From the NCBI RefSeq assembly GCF_020906515.1, contig NC_085851.1, positions 4,154,001 to 4,218,000 on the forward strand: DNA of 64,000 nt, written 5' to 3'. The notes beneath the pieces were generated by a model. It was not told the DNA's origin, did no database searches, and saw nothing but the letters and a program-made list of their open reading frames with translations. Positions 35,078 through 46,164 of this stretch are shown here, one piece after another. The position numbers and the translations under genes are program-made. Origin of the DNA: Vanrija pseudolonga. Its lineage: Eukaryota; Basidiomycota; Tremellomycetes; Trichosporonales; Trichosporonaceae. Within the stretch, counting starts at the first letter, position 1. Every line of letters starts with the position of its first letter.

Positions 35078-35773
35078 GGTGGGTTGGTGGGTTTCGAGGT
35101 GGCGTGAAGCGGCCGTGATATAGCTTCGTGTGGAGAGGGTAGTCGCGAGGCATTGGTGAGGTGTGAGTGTGCTCCTCCTGGAAGTCATTGTTCGACGCAA
35201 TGCAACTCAGTGCCCAGGGACAGTGGCTCGGCACAAGTCGATAGGCCGGCCATGTTTGGCGTGCGTTTGAGATGTGTTTCGTGTGCCACGCGCGATGGTC
35301 CACTGCCACACTGGGCCGTATTGTCTCTCGTTCCTCCTGGGAGGCCAAACAACCTTGAAGTCTCTTACGCGCCCGTTACGCTCGCTTTATAAACATTGCC
35401 GTGGCGTGGAGGGCAACGAGCATGGCAGGTACGTCGTTGCGAGCGCATTCCCTCCGCCACTGCCACTCCGCCACTCCGGCTCAGACACTAGGGAACTGCG
35501 GCTTGCCCTTCTCCTCACTCCCTTGCACGCTCCCTCCGGCTCACTCACTCTCTCCTGCTGCCCACCTCACGCATGCAAGGCCGCCCAGACAAACTCTATC
35601 CTCCCTTTGCCTCTCGCTATCTTATCGTTATCATAAAATCCACGTCATTTAAATGACGTCAGTGCCTGCCTGGCTGGCTAGGCTCGAAGCGGTGCTTGGC
35701 AACATCGCCCCGGTCCACAAACAACTCGTCGACATCTTGTCACTCGTCACTCTCTCATCCAACTCAACTCACA
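35078..35773. other. Divergent promoter region
   Basis: Separates the family A gene and the vWA gene, transcribed away from each other. It contains the palindrome at 35642-35659, annotated separately. Otherwise CT-rich, with no gene. Confidence 0.45.
35642..35659. promoter_or_regulatory. 18-bp perfect palindrome with two TGACGT half sites
   Basis: acgtcatttaaatgacgt is identical to its reverse complement and holds two inverted ATGACGT/ACGTCAT elements, the core recognised by CREB/ATF-type bZIP proteins. It sits about 115 bases before the vWA gene ATG. Function inferred from sequence only. Confidence 0.5.
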
Positions 35774-37314
35774 ATGGGTCTTGCGTCAAAACTAGGTAGG
35801 CTGGTGTGATGATGCTGGCCACTGACACCCAGCTGCCGCACAGGCATCCCAAGCCCAAGGACAAGCCCAGGCTGGCTACGCCCCGCCACCCGGCGCCGCG
35901 CCAGGAGGCTACGCCGCCCCGTCCGGCCCGCCGCCGGGCATCGCGCCAGGAGGAGGGTATGCCTCGCCGTCTGGCCCGCCCCCCGGCCACCACCAGGCAG
36001 GAGGGTACGCCTACGCCCAGCCGAAAGCCCTGCCGCCCGTGCCCGGCCTCGCTGCGCCCACTGCGCCGCGCCAGCCAGACATCAAGGCCGACGTGCCGAC
36101 GCTCACCCAGGTCATGAAGGCGACCGTCAAGGAGGTGAGTTTGTGTGTGCGGCGGTGCTGATGGAAGCAAAAACTCGACGCGTTCTACAAGGACAAGGAC
36201 CTCGACGCGATCGCGCGCCGCCTCGTCGCGACCAACACCATCGGAAACATCTCGCAGCGCTTGCGCGTCCCGCTCACCCTCGGCGTGGACCTCGCCAAGG
36301 TCGCGCTGTATGACGTCGTGCTGCTGTGCGACGACTCGATGAGCATGAAGGCGCATCAGGGCGGTGCGCGTATTGAGGAGCTCAAGAGGTAGGTGGCCAG
36401 TTGAAGCGGGCTGACCCGCCAGCATTCTGGCGCACATCACCGCCGCTTGCACGCTTCTCGACGAGGACGGAATGTGGGTGATTCGAACCTCCACGTGCTT
36501 ACCCACCAGTGCTGTGCGCTTCTTCAACTCAAACGTCGAGGGCAACAACATCAAAGCCGAGTCGCAGGTCGGCGAGCTGGTCGACAGGGCCAAGAACACC
36601 TGTGAGCTTGTGTTATGCCACCGTCTACAACACTGACACCGAAACCAGCTGGCACGCCCATGGGCACAAGTCTGGACGAGAAGGTCCTGAAGCCCCTGCT
36701 CGTCAAGCCCGCCAAGTCGCTCATCAAGAAGCTCAAGAAGCCGCTCCTTATCATCGTCATCACTGACGGCGCGCCGTACGGCGAGAAGGGCGTCAAGAAC
36801 AACCGCGACAAGCTACCCCAGGTCGTCAGGCAGACTGCCGCCGAGATGGCCAAGACCAAGTGTGCGTGGTTGTGCGTCAGCCCCGCTTACGACAGATGGC
36901 GCAAGTGCCGTCGCGTACCAGTTTGCCCAGGTCGGCGACGACGAGAAGGGTGCGTGGGCAGGCAGAAAGCAGCACTGACGCCAGCCCGCGAGTTCCTGTC
37001 GTGGCTCGACGAGGACCCCGAGATCGGCGGATACATTGACCAGACTATGGGCTTCGAGTACGAGCAGGACCAGATGGCCAAGCAGGGCGCCGAGCTCTCA
37101 CGCGAGGTCTGGCTCATGAAGTGGGTGGCGTAGTGGGTGCGTGCGCTTACCTCAGGCTGCTGCTCGGTGCGATTGACAAGTGAGTTGGGTGGCGGGCGGA
37201 TTTGGACAGCGCTGACGTTCACTAGCTCGTACGACATCCAAGGTTAGCTCCTATCTTATGGGCAATGAGCTGACGACAGACGAGAACCCCACTCTCAAGC
37301 CGTTCCGAGGCTAG
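35774..37314 (+). CDS. von Willebrand factor A domain protein
   Basis: 388 aa from eleven exons with ten introns of only 33-47 nt: 35796-35832, 36135-36167, 36389-36422, 36474-36509, 36602-36648, 36862-36895, 36950-36984, 37121-37155, 37180-37225, 37243-37279. After MGLASKLAAAQASQAQGQAQ comes a Gly/Pro/Tyr-rich linker with repeated GYAAPSGPPPG-like units, then a helical region, then a vWA fold. The metal-binding MIDAS is intact by eye: DDSMS in VVLLCDDSMSM, and the later acidic loop VITDGAPYGE. FLSWLDEDPEIGGYIDQTMG and the short end DENPTLKPFRG complete it. Fungal proteins of this architecture are cytosolic and their partners mostly unknown. The tiny exons (17-51 nt for several) were joined so that each junction keeps the conserved frame. 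A confident gene, function general. Confidence 0.85.
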
Positions 37315-37594
37315 ACGGATATCCAGGCTGGTGATCTGCGACTGATGTGTGACTGAGAAAGGTGTAGGTAATTAGGAATGGGCTGTGAAATGAACGTGTT
37401 ACGACGGAGCCGTGATTGGATCTTGACGCAAGGCCTGGCGCTGGCGGTACGTCCTCGCGTCAGAGCAAAGGGCCATCATGCGGTTATTGAAGACAAGGAC
37501 GTATACATCACAAGAGTGTATACATTGCGGTCCATTCACAAGAAGACGTGCGCCAGCAGCGCATCAATCGTGCCGGGTGTTGCACTCAGCTCGG

Positions 37595-39190
37595 TTAGAA
37601 CTTGGCCCGGGCCGTAAGACGGGCGGGACGCGAGTGGCACTTGTGGTGCTTGTGAGCGTGGCTGGTGGCGGGCTTGCTCTGCGCCGGGGCAGCGACACCG
37701 CCAGCGGCAGAAGCGGTAGTAGCGCCAGCAATGACCGAGGCAGCAGCGGCAGCGGGCGAGCCAGAGGCGGCGGCGAGGACGGGCGAGTCCGAGGCAGCAA
37801 CGACGGGGGTGTCCGAGGCAGCAGTGGCAGCGGCGCCGGAGGCGGCGACGACCGGAGCTTCAGAGGCAATCGCAGGGGCGTCCGACGCAGTGACGACAGG
37901 CGAGCCCGAGGCAGCCGCAGGAGCATCAGAAACAGCGGCGACAGGGGAGTCGGAGGTAGCGGCAGGGGCGTCAGAATCGGCGGCGGAAGCAGCGGCCGAC
38001 GAGACACGGACAGAGGGAGCATCAGAAGCGACGGGGGTGCCAATAATGACGCTGGCGGGAGACGCGGCGTCCGAGGCGGCGGGGGCAGCAGGGGCGGAGA
38101 CAGGGACGTCGGAAGGAGCAGCGGTGGGGACGACGACGACAGACGTGGGGACAGCAGGAGAGGCATCAGAGACGGCCGATGAAGCGATCTCCGAAGGAGC
38201 AGCGGCAGCGGTCGAGGCGGCAGCGTCCGATGTAGGCGCAGCGCTGGGCACGGGGACAGCCGAAGGGGTAGCGACGGCGCTCGAGCTAGCGGCGGCCGTG
38301 GTGGCGGCGGCAGTCGGAGCGCTCACGCCGGCCGGGAGGGTAGGACTGGGACGGATAGTGAACGACTGGCTCCAGGTGGTAGCCTTGTTGTGGACGCTGG
38401 CGAAGTCGTTGGCATACTTGAGGGGAGCGTTGACGACACCGGTGAAGTCGGCATTGCCGGGGCAGAACTCGATGTCGTAGTCTGGCGCACCCTGCTTCGT
38501 GTCGCATGCGTAGAGGGCAGCACCAGACTGCTCATCATAGGCGTACGCGTACGAGTCGGGACAGTTGTCCTTGAAGACGTGGTAAAAGTCGACACCGGAG
38601 ATGCCGCAGAGGGCGGCGTCGGCGCCATAGGCACCGGTACAGCAGTCGCGGTTACCCCAGAGCTCGTCGCCAAAGCCGGACAGACAGGCGCCGGCACAGG
38701 CGTGGTTGACGCCGTCGCTGTCGACGTGGGAGCGCATCTGGGGCGGGCAGATGGCATTGATGTTGGCGGCGCATTTCGGCGCGTGGCAGTCGGTACGTGA
38801 CGGCGTGATGGCGATGGGGACGTTGAAGCCGTCGACAAGCGAAATATCGTAGAAGTCGAGCGTCCAGCTGCCCGTCGTGGAGAGGGTGAACTCGGCCAGG
38901 GTCGAGGGAAGGTCGTCACCAGAGGTACACTTGAGCCCATTGGACGACGAGGCCGACGCCACGCAGCCCGTGCGCGCCCAGAGGCGCATGCCGGGATAGT
39001 TGTCGGGCACGTTGAAGACTGTCGTCTGGCCCGCGCCGAGCTCCCAGATGCTGGGCTGGTCGAGCTTGGCCGAGCCGGCAAACGACGGCCAGAGGGTCTG
39101 CGAGCACGAGTTGCGGACCGTGAAGGTTCGCGCGTGCTGCGCGCTCGCGAGCGCGGGGAGGAGGGCGAGGAGGGCGAGGAGGGGCGCCAT
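37595..39190 (-). CDS. Thaumatin-like secreted protein with long Ala/Ser/Pro-rich tail
   Basis: Single exon, 531 aa. Signal peptide MAPLLALLALLPALASAQ, then a thaumatin-like (PR-5/GH152-type) domain to about residue 245: FTVRNSCSQTLWPSFAG, WELGAGQTTVFNVPDNYPG, RLWARTGC, LAEFTL, DFYDISLVDGFNVPI, CCTGAYG and FKDNCPDSYAYAYDE; fourteen cysteines can be counted, enough for the usual disulfide set. The REDDD-type acidic cleft is plausible (DFYDISLVDG) but not proven. The second half is a degenerate repeat of SDAPAA/SDSPVAA-like units, probably O-glycosylated and wall-spanning, ending in a basic His-rich tail (HAHKHHKCHSRP) rather than a GPI signal. Family members bind or cut beta-1,3-glucan, which suggests wall remodelling. 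Confidence 0.92.
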   Translation of the reverse strand: MAPLLALLALLPALASAQHARTFTVRNSCSQTLWPSFAGSAKLDQPSIWELGAGQTTVFNVPDNYPGMRLWARTGCVASASSSNGLKCTSGDDLPSTLAEFTLSTTGSWTLDFYDISLVDGFNVPIAITPSRTDCHAPKCAANINAICPPQMRSHVDSDGVNHACAGACLSGFGDELWGNRDCCTGAYGADAALCGISGVDFYHVFKDNCPDSYAYAYDEQSGAALYACDTKQGAPDYDIEFCPGNADFTGVVNAPLKYANDFASVHNKATTWSQSFTIRPSPTLPAGVSAPTAAATTAAASSSAVATPSAVPVPSAAPTSDAAASTAAAAPSEIASSAVSDASPAVPTSVVVVPTAAPSDVPVSAPAAPAASDAASPASVIIGTPVASDAPSVRVSSAAASAADSDAPAATSDSPVAAVSDAPAAASGSPVVTASDAPAIASEAPVVAASGAAATAASDTPVVAASDSPVLAAASGSPAAAAASVIAGATTASAAGGVAAPAQSKPATSHAHKHHKCHSRPARLTARAKF

Positions 39191-40326
39191 GATGCTGTGA
39201 GTGAGAGGGGGGGTAAGGAGTGTGGGTGTGTGGGTGAGGGTGTGAGTTGCGGAGAGCTTGCTTGCCAGAAGCGTAGGTGAGTGCGATGAGGATACTGGGA
39301 ACGAAGTCAGCGGCATGCCGATATATGTAAGAGGTCGGCGCTGCGACCACGAGCGAGCCCGAAGGCTGCGGTATACCCTGCGGCGACGGGCAGCAGGCAG
39401 GCAGACATCGTGCGCATGTCCCCGTGTCCGGTGGCCTCGATATAGAGTAGCGGACCGTGGGTGTGAGCGTAAGCGAGGGCACGGGTACGGTGGGTGTTTC
39501 GCAGCTGAGGTAGTGCGAGATAGCAGCGGCGGGAGGACAGCGATGTAGAGGTCGTCGACTCTAGGAGGTCATGACCGGTGTCGATGTCAGATGGGGAGCG
39601 GAGCAGCTGTCGCCGATGACGCTGCGTGCCTACAGGTATGTAGGTCAAGAAGCGAGCAGCATCGCGACCCTCCCTCGGAAGGAATGGCGATGTAAATAGC
39701 GAGCCGGCGTGAAGGTCAGTGCATCTCGCGCCAAAAGGGGGTGGCGGCTGATTGGAACACGCTCTGGCCTCTGCGCTGGCGGTGTTAGGCAGTTATCCCG
39801 TGGTCGCGAACCCGGCACGACTCCTGGCTGGCATGGCGCGCACAGGCCGGCGGCCCACAGCGAGTGACCGATTAGATAGTGAGCTAGAGAGTCAAGTAGT
39901 GAGTGATGTCAATGCCCGCCACCCGGTTACCTGCTGTAGACACATGGAACGAGCAGCCGAGTTGAGGGGAGATGTTAGAAACGGACAGCGTGGGGTTCTC
40001 CCGGCCAGAAGGCGAGCCGTCACGCCCGTTCGTGGCGGGTGCCGTGGCGAGTGGCGGTTTCCGACCCACTCCTCATCATGGGGTAACGCAGCGCCGTATG
40101 CGGTGCCACAGGACGTCGTGCATCTTCAGAAGCCATCACGACTTTATTGTTCGGCGGGTCAACGTCCTTTCCCCATCCTTTCTCCAGCTGCGAGTGTGCA
40201 TGGCGCCGCCTGGCATCGACCGTGTGCCCGTGTCTATAAAGGGCATGTTGCGTGCGCTTGCCTTGCCTTTCGCCACTCACCCCATCTCGTAGCTCCCAAC
40301 CCCCTAACTCACCTACATCCGCTGGC
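39191..40326. other. Divergent promoter region, 1.1 kb
   Basis: Between the thaumatin-like gene and the family B F-box gene, transcribed away from each other. The right side has a TATA element (TATAAA, 40234-40239) 88 bases before the F-box ATG. No gene seen inside. Confidence 0.5.
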
Positions 40327-42351
40327 ATGTCAAGCTCATCGTAAGGACACAAACCTTGCCTCTCTCTAAGAGGCGTCGACCTCACCGCTGACGACCGACA
40401 GGAACAGGAACGCCGAGAGCGGCACACCATCCACCCCAGCAGGCCCTCCCCCCATTCCCGCGACCCGCGACCCCCTCGACCTCGGTTTTGACCTCTTCAC
40501 CACCATCGCGGGCTTCCTGCGCCCCCAAGACCTCATTACCGCAAGTGGTGTGTGTCGCGAGTGGCGTAGCAACCTCCTCGCCTCGTCTGATGCATGGCGT
40601 GCATCGTGCCGCCGGGCCGGTGTCGACGAACCGAAGTCGGACGATCCGGAGTCGGAGGAGCCGGAGTCGGAGGAACCGGAGTCGGACGAGCCGGAGTCGG
40701 ACCAGCCGGTTGGCCCCTCCGCAGGTGACGGTGACGACGGTGGCGACGGTGGCGACAGCGACAGTGACAGTGACAGATTCGCGGGCCACAACACGGCCGC
40801 CCAACACCACCTACAGAAGTGGCGTGAGCTGGGTGAGTCAATACCATTCTGCCTGCTGCCCTCGACTCACTCTCAGCTCTCGCCCACATGCGCACCGAGA
40901 ACGCCTGGCAATATCGTACTGTGCGTACCACCTATGACCGCTGGGAGTTGGAGCATGGGGTAGGCTTCCACGTACATTCCGAGACCGGCACGCTCGTCCT
41001 CGATGACTTTGAAACGCCGAACAACTTGGCGGTGCTTGAACGCAGTACGCGCTGGCGGATTGGTCGTTTCTCCCTGGTTCGCTACAATAACTTGCAGTTC
41101 GTCAATGGCTTTGCCAGATATATTACCGCGGATGGTCGGAACCTCGTCTTAGCCAGGCTCGTGCCACACCAGACTGACGCAAACCCCACTGTCGCACCAA
41201 GTTCTACAGTCGCCCTCCAGCCTCTCGCGTACATGGATGAGCGATCATGGGACTTTGCTCGTCTCGTGCCAGCGTCTACGGCGGATGGCATCATGTTGGT
41301 CCACGCTGCAGATGGCAATGTCCGCTTTCGCTCTCCACCTTTCATCGCGGATATCGACATGGTTTCCTCTATGCTCCATGCACCTCCTGGGCGCTGTGAC
41401 GTAAGTGCAGTACATGTATGCGGTCAATTGGTGTCAGATGCTGATTGTATGTACCGCAGGGAATCCCACACCTGAGTGAAAGCGTTGTCGCCGTCATCTC
41501 CAAGAACGAGACATCCATCCTTGTGCGAGTCGGCAGCACAACAGAACATCGAGCCACATTCCCGATGACGGTGGTACAGAAGAATGGGAGACCTGACACC
41601 GTTTCAGTCAGTGTAGGGGCATGTTTCCTGGTCAACGACAGGTCCATGTCCATGGCGCCCTCATCATTCACTTGGTTCAGCTCGAATGGCGTGCTTCAAG
41701 GTTGGCACATGCATACTCGGGACATTCACTGATCTTGACTCAGCTCAAACCACATTTCCTCCTCAATCGAAGGACTTGGTACTGGATGCGTCGCCACGGT
41801 GGGTCGCGTTCTGCGGAAGGAGCCTGACTCTCCAGTTCAACCATAACCAGCCGCTTCAACCACAAGCATCTCTGCACCGTTCTGGGCGGCGCCATTGTCC
41901 TCTTCCTTCAAGACTACGCTAGGGTCTTTGAGGAGGTTGTCCGCCTCCCCAAGAAGAAGCAGAGCGCATTCTTTGCCAAGCACACGCTAGCCGTCCATTT
42001 CAAAACCCCGGTCCAAAGCATCGCTGTCCATGGAAATCGCTTTGCCATTGCAACAGTAAGTAACGACGTATATCTTCTGCTCAGCCACACCAGGCCTGGG
42101 GAATTGTCATTCTCGACAGCCGCGATCTGCCCAACCTTCCATTGCCACAAATTTCTTGGCCTCAGAGGCAAGAACACCTAAACCTCATCGGTGTGGCTCT
42201 CAAGCGGGGCAATATCCCGCATGTCCCCACGAGCCCAGCTGATGGCCGTGATTACAAATCTGTCGGCATCGATTCCCGAGCCGTCTACTGGTACGACTCT
42301 GAACGCAAGGTTCTCTTCACCCACGACTTTGGCCATCAGGGGGGCGTGTAA
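40327..42351 (+). CDS. F-box protein with propeller-like C-terminal region (family B, member 2)
   Basis: 575 aa, seven exons. Exon 1 is only 14 nt (40327-40340, M-S-S-S plus two bases); introns 40341-40401, 40833-40876, 41401-41459, 41701-41743, 41799-41850, 42056-42093. F-box: LDLGFDLFTTIAGFLRPQDL, VCREWRSNLL, AWRASCRRAG. It is followed by an acidic tandem repeat (EPESE units, 15 nt each, 40631-40705) and KWREL. The rest parallels member 3: RTENAWQYRTVRTTYDR, RFVNGFARY-like strands, FNHKHLCTVLGGAIVLFLQD, YARVFEEVVRLPKKK, RFAIATAWGIVILDSRDLP and IDSRAVYWYDSE. Introns 41701-41743 (GTTGGC donor) and 41799-41850 were chosen by frame and paralogy, so this stretch is less certain. Expected to act as an SCF substrate receptor. 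Confidence 0.8.
40631..40705 (+). repeat. 15-bp coding tandem repeat, five units
   Basis: Five imperfect copies of ccggagtcggaggag encode an acidic P-E-S-E-E tract directly after the F-box of the family B gene. Unit number is a multiple of codons, so length changes would keep the frame. Confidence 0.75.
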
Positions 42352-42843
42352 TGTGTTGTAGTGACTCGAGTGCGCTGCGGCCTTATCGGCGCGCTTCGCC
42401 GAAGCGAGACTCGACCGAGGTTCGAGCGCGCGCTTCGAGCCTCCCTTGTTTTGTAGATATAAGGCGTCGCTCGAAGAGAGACGTCTCTTCATGCAACCAT
42501 CTCTTCCAACATAATGTCGTTGGGGTATATTCCTCTTTTCAGTTCAGTAAAGTCATAGTGTGCGGTATAGTGTGTGCTATTGAAAGAGATTATCATACAG
42601 AAACAGCACAGGTGCAACTGGTGACTGTGAGAGCAGGCAGGGGCGACAACTGCCACGTTCGACGACGATCAATTCGCCACAAGGAGCGCGACGGGGGCGT
42701 CGCAGTCACCCACGCCCCAGTGTCCTATAAAAGCCCTCCCCTCGGGCCCTCTCTCACTCTCACTCTTCACTCAACCAACCTACTCCCTCATTGAACTGCA
42801 TCAATTTCACCCTCGTCTCGCACACATCCGCCCAGCGCTCCTA
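42352..42843. other. Intergenic between tandem family B genes
   Basis: Holds an imperfect inverted repeat at 42417-42443 (gaggttcgagcg pairing with cgcttcgagcctc) just after the upstream gene, possibly a 3'-UTR hairpin, and the TATA box of the next gene (TATAAAAG, 42726-42733). Confidence 0.5.
42726..42733 (+). promoter_or_regulatory. TATA box of third family B gene
   Basis: TATAAAAG, the best TATA match in the window, about 110 bases before the first downstream ATG (42844). Its preservation shows that the promoter of this otherwise damaged copy still looks intact. Confidence 0.5.
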
Positions 42844-44763
42844 ATGTCTACGCCGCGCGACGACAAGGCCATGCCGACCGAGGGAGGCGCCGCGCGCCGG
42901 CGTGGTCGACAACGACAGCACACTGTTCGTCGGCGACCTGCAAGACGCTCACACCGATGACATTGTCTCCACCGTGATCCCCACATCCACCCCAAGTACT
43001 GAGCTGGCCGACGCCGCCGTCGGCCCCAACGACCCCACGGCTCTCGGACAGGACAACTTGCTCCACGTGGCCGGCATGCTCGACCTCACTACGCTCATCA
43101 GCGTCAATCAAGTCTGTCGCTCCTGGCGCGCCGCCCTCTTCTCAACGTCGCACCCGTGGCGTCGTGCATGCATTGAGGCTGGCGCTGACGAGGCCGATCG
43201 CGTCGAGGCCGTATCAGGGACGATCCCCAATGGCGTAACGGAGCAAGTTCACAAGTGGCGCGAGCTGTGTGAGTATTGTAAGAGCCCTGTGCCGCCGCAC
43301 TTCTGGACCCACTCACACTTCCAGGCCTTATGCACGCCCGAACATAGAAGGCTTGGGATCAGGGCCATGTCCGCACGTCGTCGCATCGCCTCCCCTTCCG
43401 CACACATTCCCATTCAACTTTGATTCCCGACTCGAGGAACGGGATAGTCGGTGTAATCGGCCTATCGGCGGACACCGGCATCACCTACATAGCCTTTCTC
43501 GACCAGAAAACCCTCCAGTGCATCGGACGATGCCGAGCCTCAGAATACCCCAACGTCAGCATTGTTGACGGGTTTGCTGCGTCGCATGAGGACGACAATG
43601 GCGACGTGCTATTGTCCAACATCGAACGGGTCAAAATCCCCGCGCCCGACCAAGGACCGGGGGAGGTGGCAGCCTCGCTCGTGCCACTTGCAACAGTGGC
43701 CGTTTCACCACAGGCAGGCCATGGGATGATCTTCTTCCGTGCCGCCGACGGTAGTGTTATGCCGGCCTTCCATGTGACAGAAGAGGGCTCCACGCTTATT
43801 TACCTCTCTCCATTCGTAGCTGACGTCGAGATTGGGATCAAGTGCATGGTTCCCCATGTAAGTGGCCGACCACGAGCGTTACACTTGCCTCCGGCTAATG
43901 TCCAGGATATCGTCCTCCTAAGCCCCAAAGGCCTCGCATACTTTGACGACCGTTTCGGAGTGACCTTGATACACTCTCGCTTGTCCGACACAACCCAGCT
44001 CTCGGCTCGATTCCCTCCCCCGACTGGCGTCCTCACGCCCAGAGCGGTCTTGTCATTCCATCTCCGACTGGGACGGTACTTCAAGCAATCCCCGTACTCC
44101 CCCAGTCACACTCAAGCGTGGAAACCAGATACAGGCTTTCTGAATATTGCTGGGCTACTCCCCATTGATCGCGGATTCGAGGCAACGTTCAAGCACCTAC
44201 GCGATGACAACGGAGACGCTCGTGCTTGGTAAGTGGCTCTTCCGATTTGGAAGTCGCGACTGACAGGTCCCATCCTACCAGCTTCAACAAAACCGATCTC
44301 TTCTGGATGCAGAACCGCACTCTTCTTATCCTCCGCCAGTATGCTGAAGTGTTCGAGCGCGTCGTCGACCTGCCGGTGCAGGAGCGTAACGATTTCATCT
44401 GCCGCCACACCATCGCTTTACGATTCAGCTCCATCATCAAATCTTTCAGATTCCATGGTTGGCGGTTTGCCGTGCTGACAGCTGTGAGAGTGAAGAGTAG
44501 ATAGAGTGGATAAAGGCTAACCCATACATCAGGAGCGACACGTCGTCATCTTTGACTCTCGCAAGCTGCCCAGCATGCCCCCTCCTCCTCCATCAGCCCC
44601 TCGCCCTCGACTTCACGCGCTTGTTCTTACCTCGGCATTCCCATCTCATCATGAGCTTGGGCTGCCGACAGAGTGTGATCCCAAGATTGAGATGGACTCA
44701 AGGGCAGTGTATCTGTTTGATGGCGGCTCTCAGACCATGGTCACACACAAGTTTGACCGATAG
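42844..44763 (+). pseudogene. F-box/propeller family B, member 3, apparently damaged
   Basis: A tandem paralogue of the 40.3-kb gene, aligned throughout: LLHVAGMLDLTTLISVNQVC, RSWRAALF, KWREL, then GVIGLSADTGITYIAFLDQK, FNKTDLFWMQNRTLLILRQ, YAEVFERVVDLPVQER and IFDSRKLPSMP. Introns at 43269-43324, 43858-43905, 44229-44281 and 44484-44532 match its sister. Two faults are visible. First, the F-box frame has no ATG: the first ATG (42844, followed by a second in the same frame) reads one base out of phase with it near 42890-42905. Second, exon 2 meets TAG at 43345-43347 (LMHART-stop-KAW) where the sister has GAG (LAHMRTENAW). Everything after that is open to the stop at 44761. It may be a young pseudogene, or there may be unrecognised splicing or a sequence error. 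Confidence 0.65.
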
Positions 44764-44891
44764 GGGTCGGACCGTGAATGCATGTGTATGTATCTGAAGT
44801 AGCTATCCAATGTTATACGGACTGAGAGCTGCACGGTATGGCCTTCCTGTCTATGCACCAACATGTGATCGTGTGTACCCAACACCGGTCC

Positions 44892-46164
44892 TCACTCCTT
44901 GTCCTGCGACGCCTCGGCGTCCTCTCCCTCCTCGGCCGTCTTGACCCAGTTGCCGTCGGCGTCGAGGTCAAAGCCAGAGCAGTTGCGCACAAGCCACTCG
45001 TACTTCTCGTCGTTGTGGGCGAGCTGCTCGGCATGGTCGGCGAGCTGCTCGCGGTGCTCGGCAAGCTGGTGGCGGTGCTCGGTGAGCTCGGCCAGCGTCT
45101 CGGCGTGGACGTCGTCGATGCGGTGCTTGAAGGTGGCCGTCGAGGTCTCGAGGGCGGCCACACGCTGGGCGAGGGTGTGGTTCTGGTTCTGGTCTGCGGC
45201 GTTGTGGCCCTCGAGGGTGGCGATACGCGCCTTGAGAGCGACGTTCTCGGCCTTGACAGCCTCGATCACGCGGTCCTTGTCGGCGAGGTGCTTGTCCTTG
45301 TCCTCGTTGGCCTTGAGGAGCATCTTGTTCATCTCGGCCTTGTGCGCCAGGCGCTCCTTGAGCGTCTCGACCTCGTGCCCCCCGTTCCTGGGACGCGACG
45401 AGCTGGCACGGGCAGCGGCGTGCGTGACACGCTGGGCAGCGGGCGAGTTGAAAGTTGGCGACATGGAGGGAGTGGCCGGGCCGTTGTTGCGGTTCATGAT
45501 AGGCATGCGCTGGTACGGCTGCGGGGTCGAGCGGTCGCTGCTGCGGTGCTCGTCGTCGTCGACAATGACGCGCTTGCGCTTGCGGGCGGCGGGCAGGATG
45601 TCCTCGGCGTCTGGGTGCGAGTCAGCGTCCGTCGCGTGTGTGCGAGCTCCACGACGCCCAAGCCGACTCACCTTCACGCAGCATGAGGCGGACGTTGGTA
45701 ATGTCGCACCCGATGCGCATGTCGCGGCACCAGAGACACGCTGCGGCCTCCCAGTGGTCCTTGTCCTTGGACACGCACTTGGCGCTGACAAGCAGCGTGC
45801 GGCCGCGCGCCGAGCGGCACTTGATCGTGTCGCACCTGGCGGCGTCAGTCAGCCTGTCCGCAAACCCACACACTCACGTCCAGACGAACGCCGGAACGAC
45901 CTTGGTCTTGGGGCACAGCTCGGCCGCACGCGCAGTGACGCGCTTCATGCCCTCGATGCGGTTCATGACGCGCGGGAAGCTGTTGACAATGGCCTCGCGG
46001 TAGTGCTGAATCGCCATGTCCTCTCCCGGGGTCTTGGCCGCGTGTAGCGCGTTGGCAAGGGTCTGCTCCGTCGCAAACACGAGGTCGGAGTGCAGGTCGT
46101 GCGTCTCAAAGTGGACGAGGTGCTTGTGCTCGGGAGCAGCGGCAGCGGCGGCGGGGTCGGACAT
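44892..46164 (-). CDS. Cys-cluster plus coiled-coil protein (family C, member 1)
   Basis: 389 aa, three exons (introns 45836-45877, 45611-45671). I recognise no named domain. Three parts are visible. (1) An N-terminal globular block shared with the next gene: HSDLVFATEQT, IVNSFPRVMNRIEGMKRV, KVVPAFVWT. (2) A cysteine cluster C-D-T-I-K-C, then GRTLLVSAKC, then WEAAACLWC and GCDITNVRL, which could bind zinc. (3) After a basic RKRKR (possible nuclear signal) and a Ser/Pro linker, a long heptad-rich coiled coil of about 150 residues (VETLKERLAHKAEM, LAQRVAALETSTATF, TLAELTEHRHQLAEHREQLA). It ends in an acidic tail. It is the downstream member of a head-to-tail pair on the minus strand. A DNA- or protein-binding dimer is a guess from layout. 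Confidence 0.75.

Noticed and set aside
36474-36509. ggttcgaatc on the minus strand, resembling a tRNA B box
   Set aside because: The flanks do not form a T-arm with five pairs and no A box or acceptor stem fits. It lies in a well-supported intron.
42417-42443. Inverted repeat considered as a transposon end or tRNA
   Set aside because: No matching copy or target duplication seen, and the stem has wobble pairs and mismatches. More likely a 3'-UTR hairpin.
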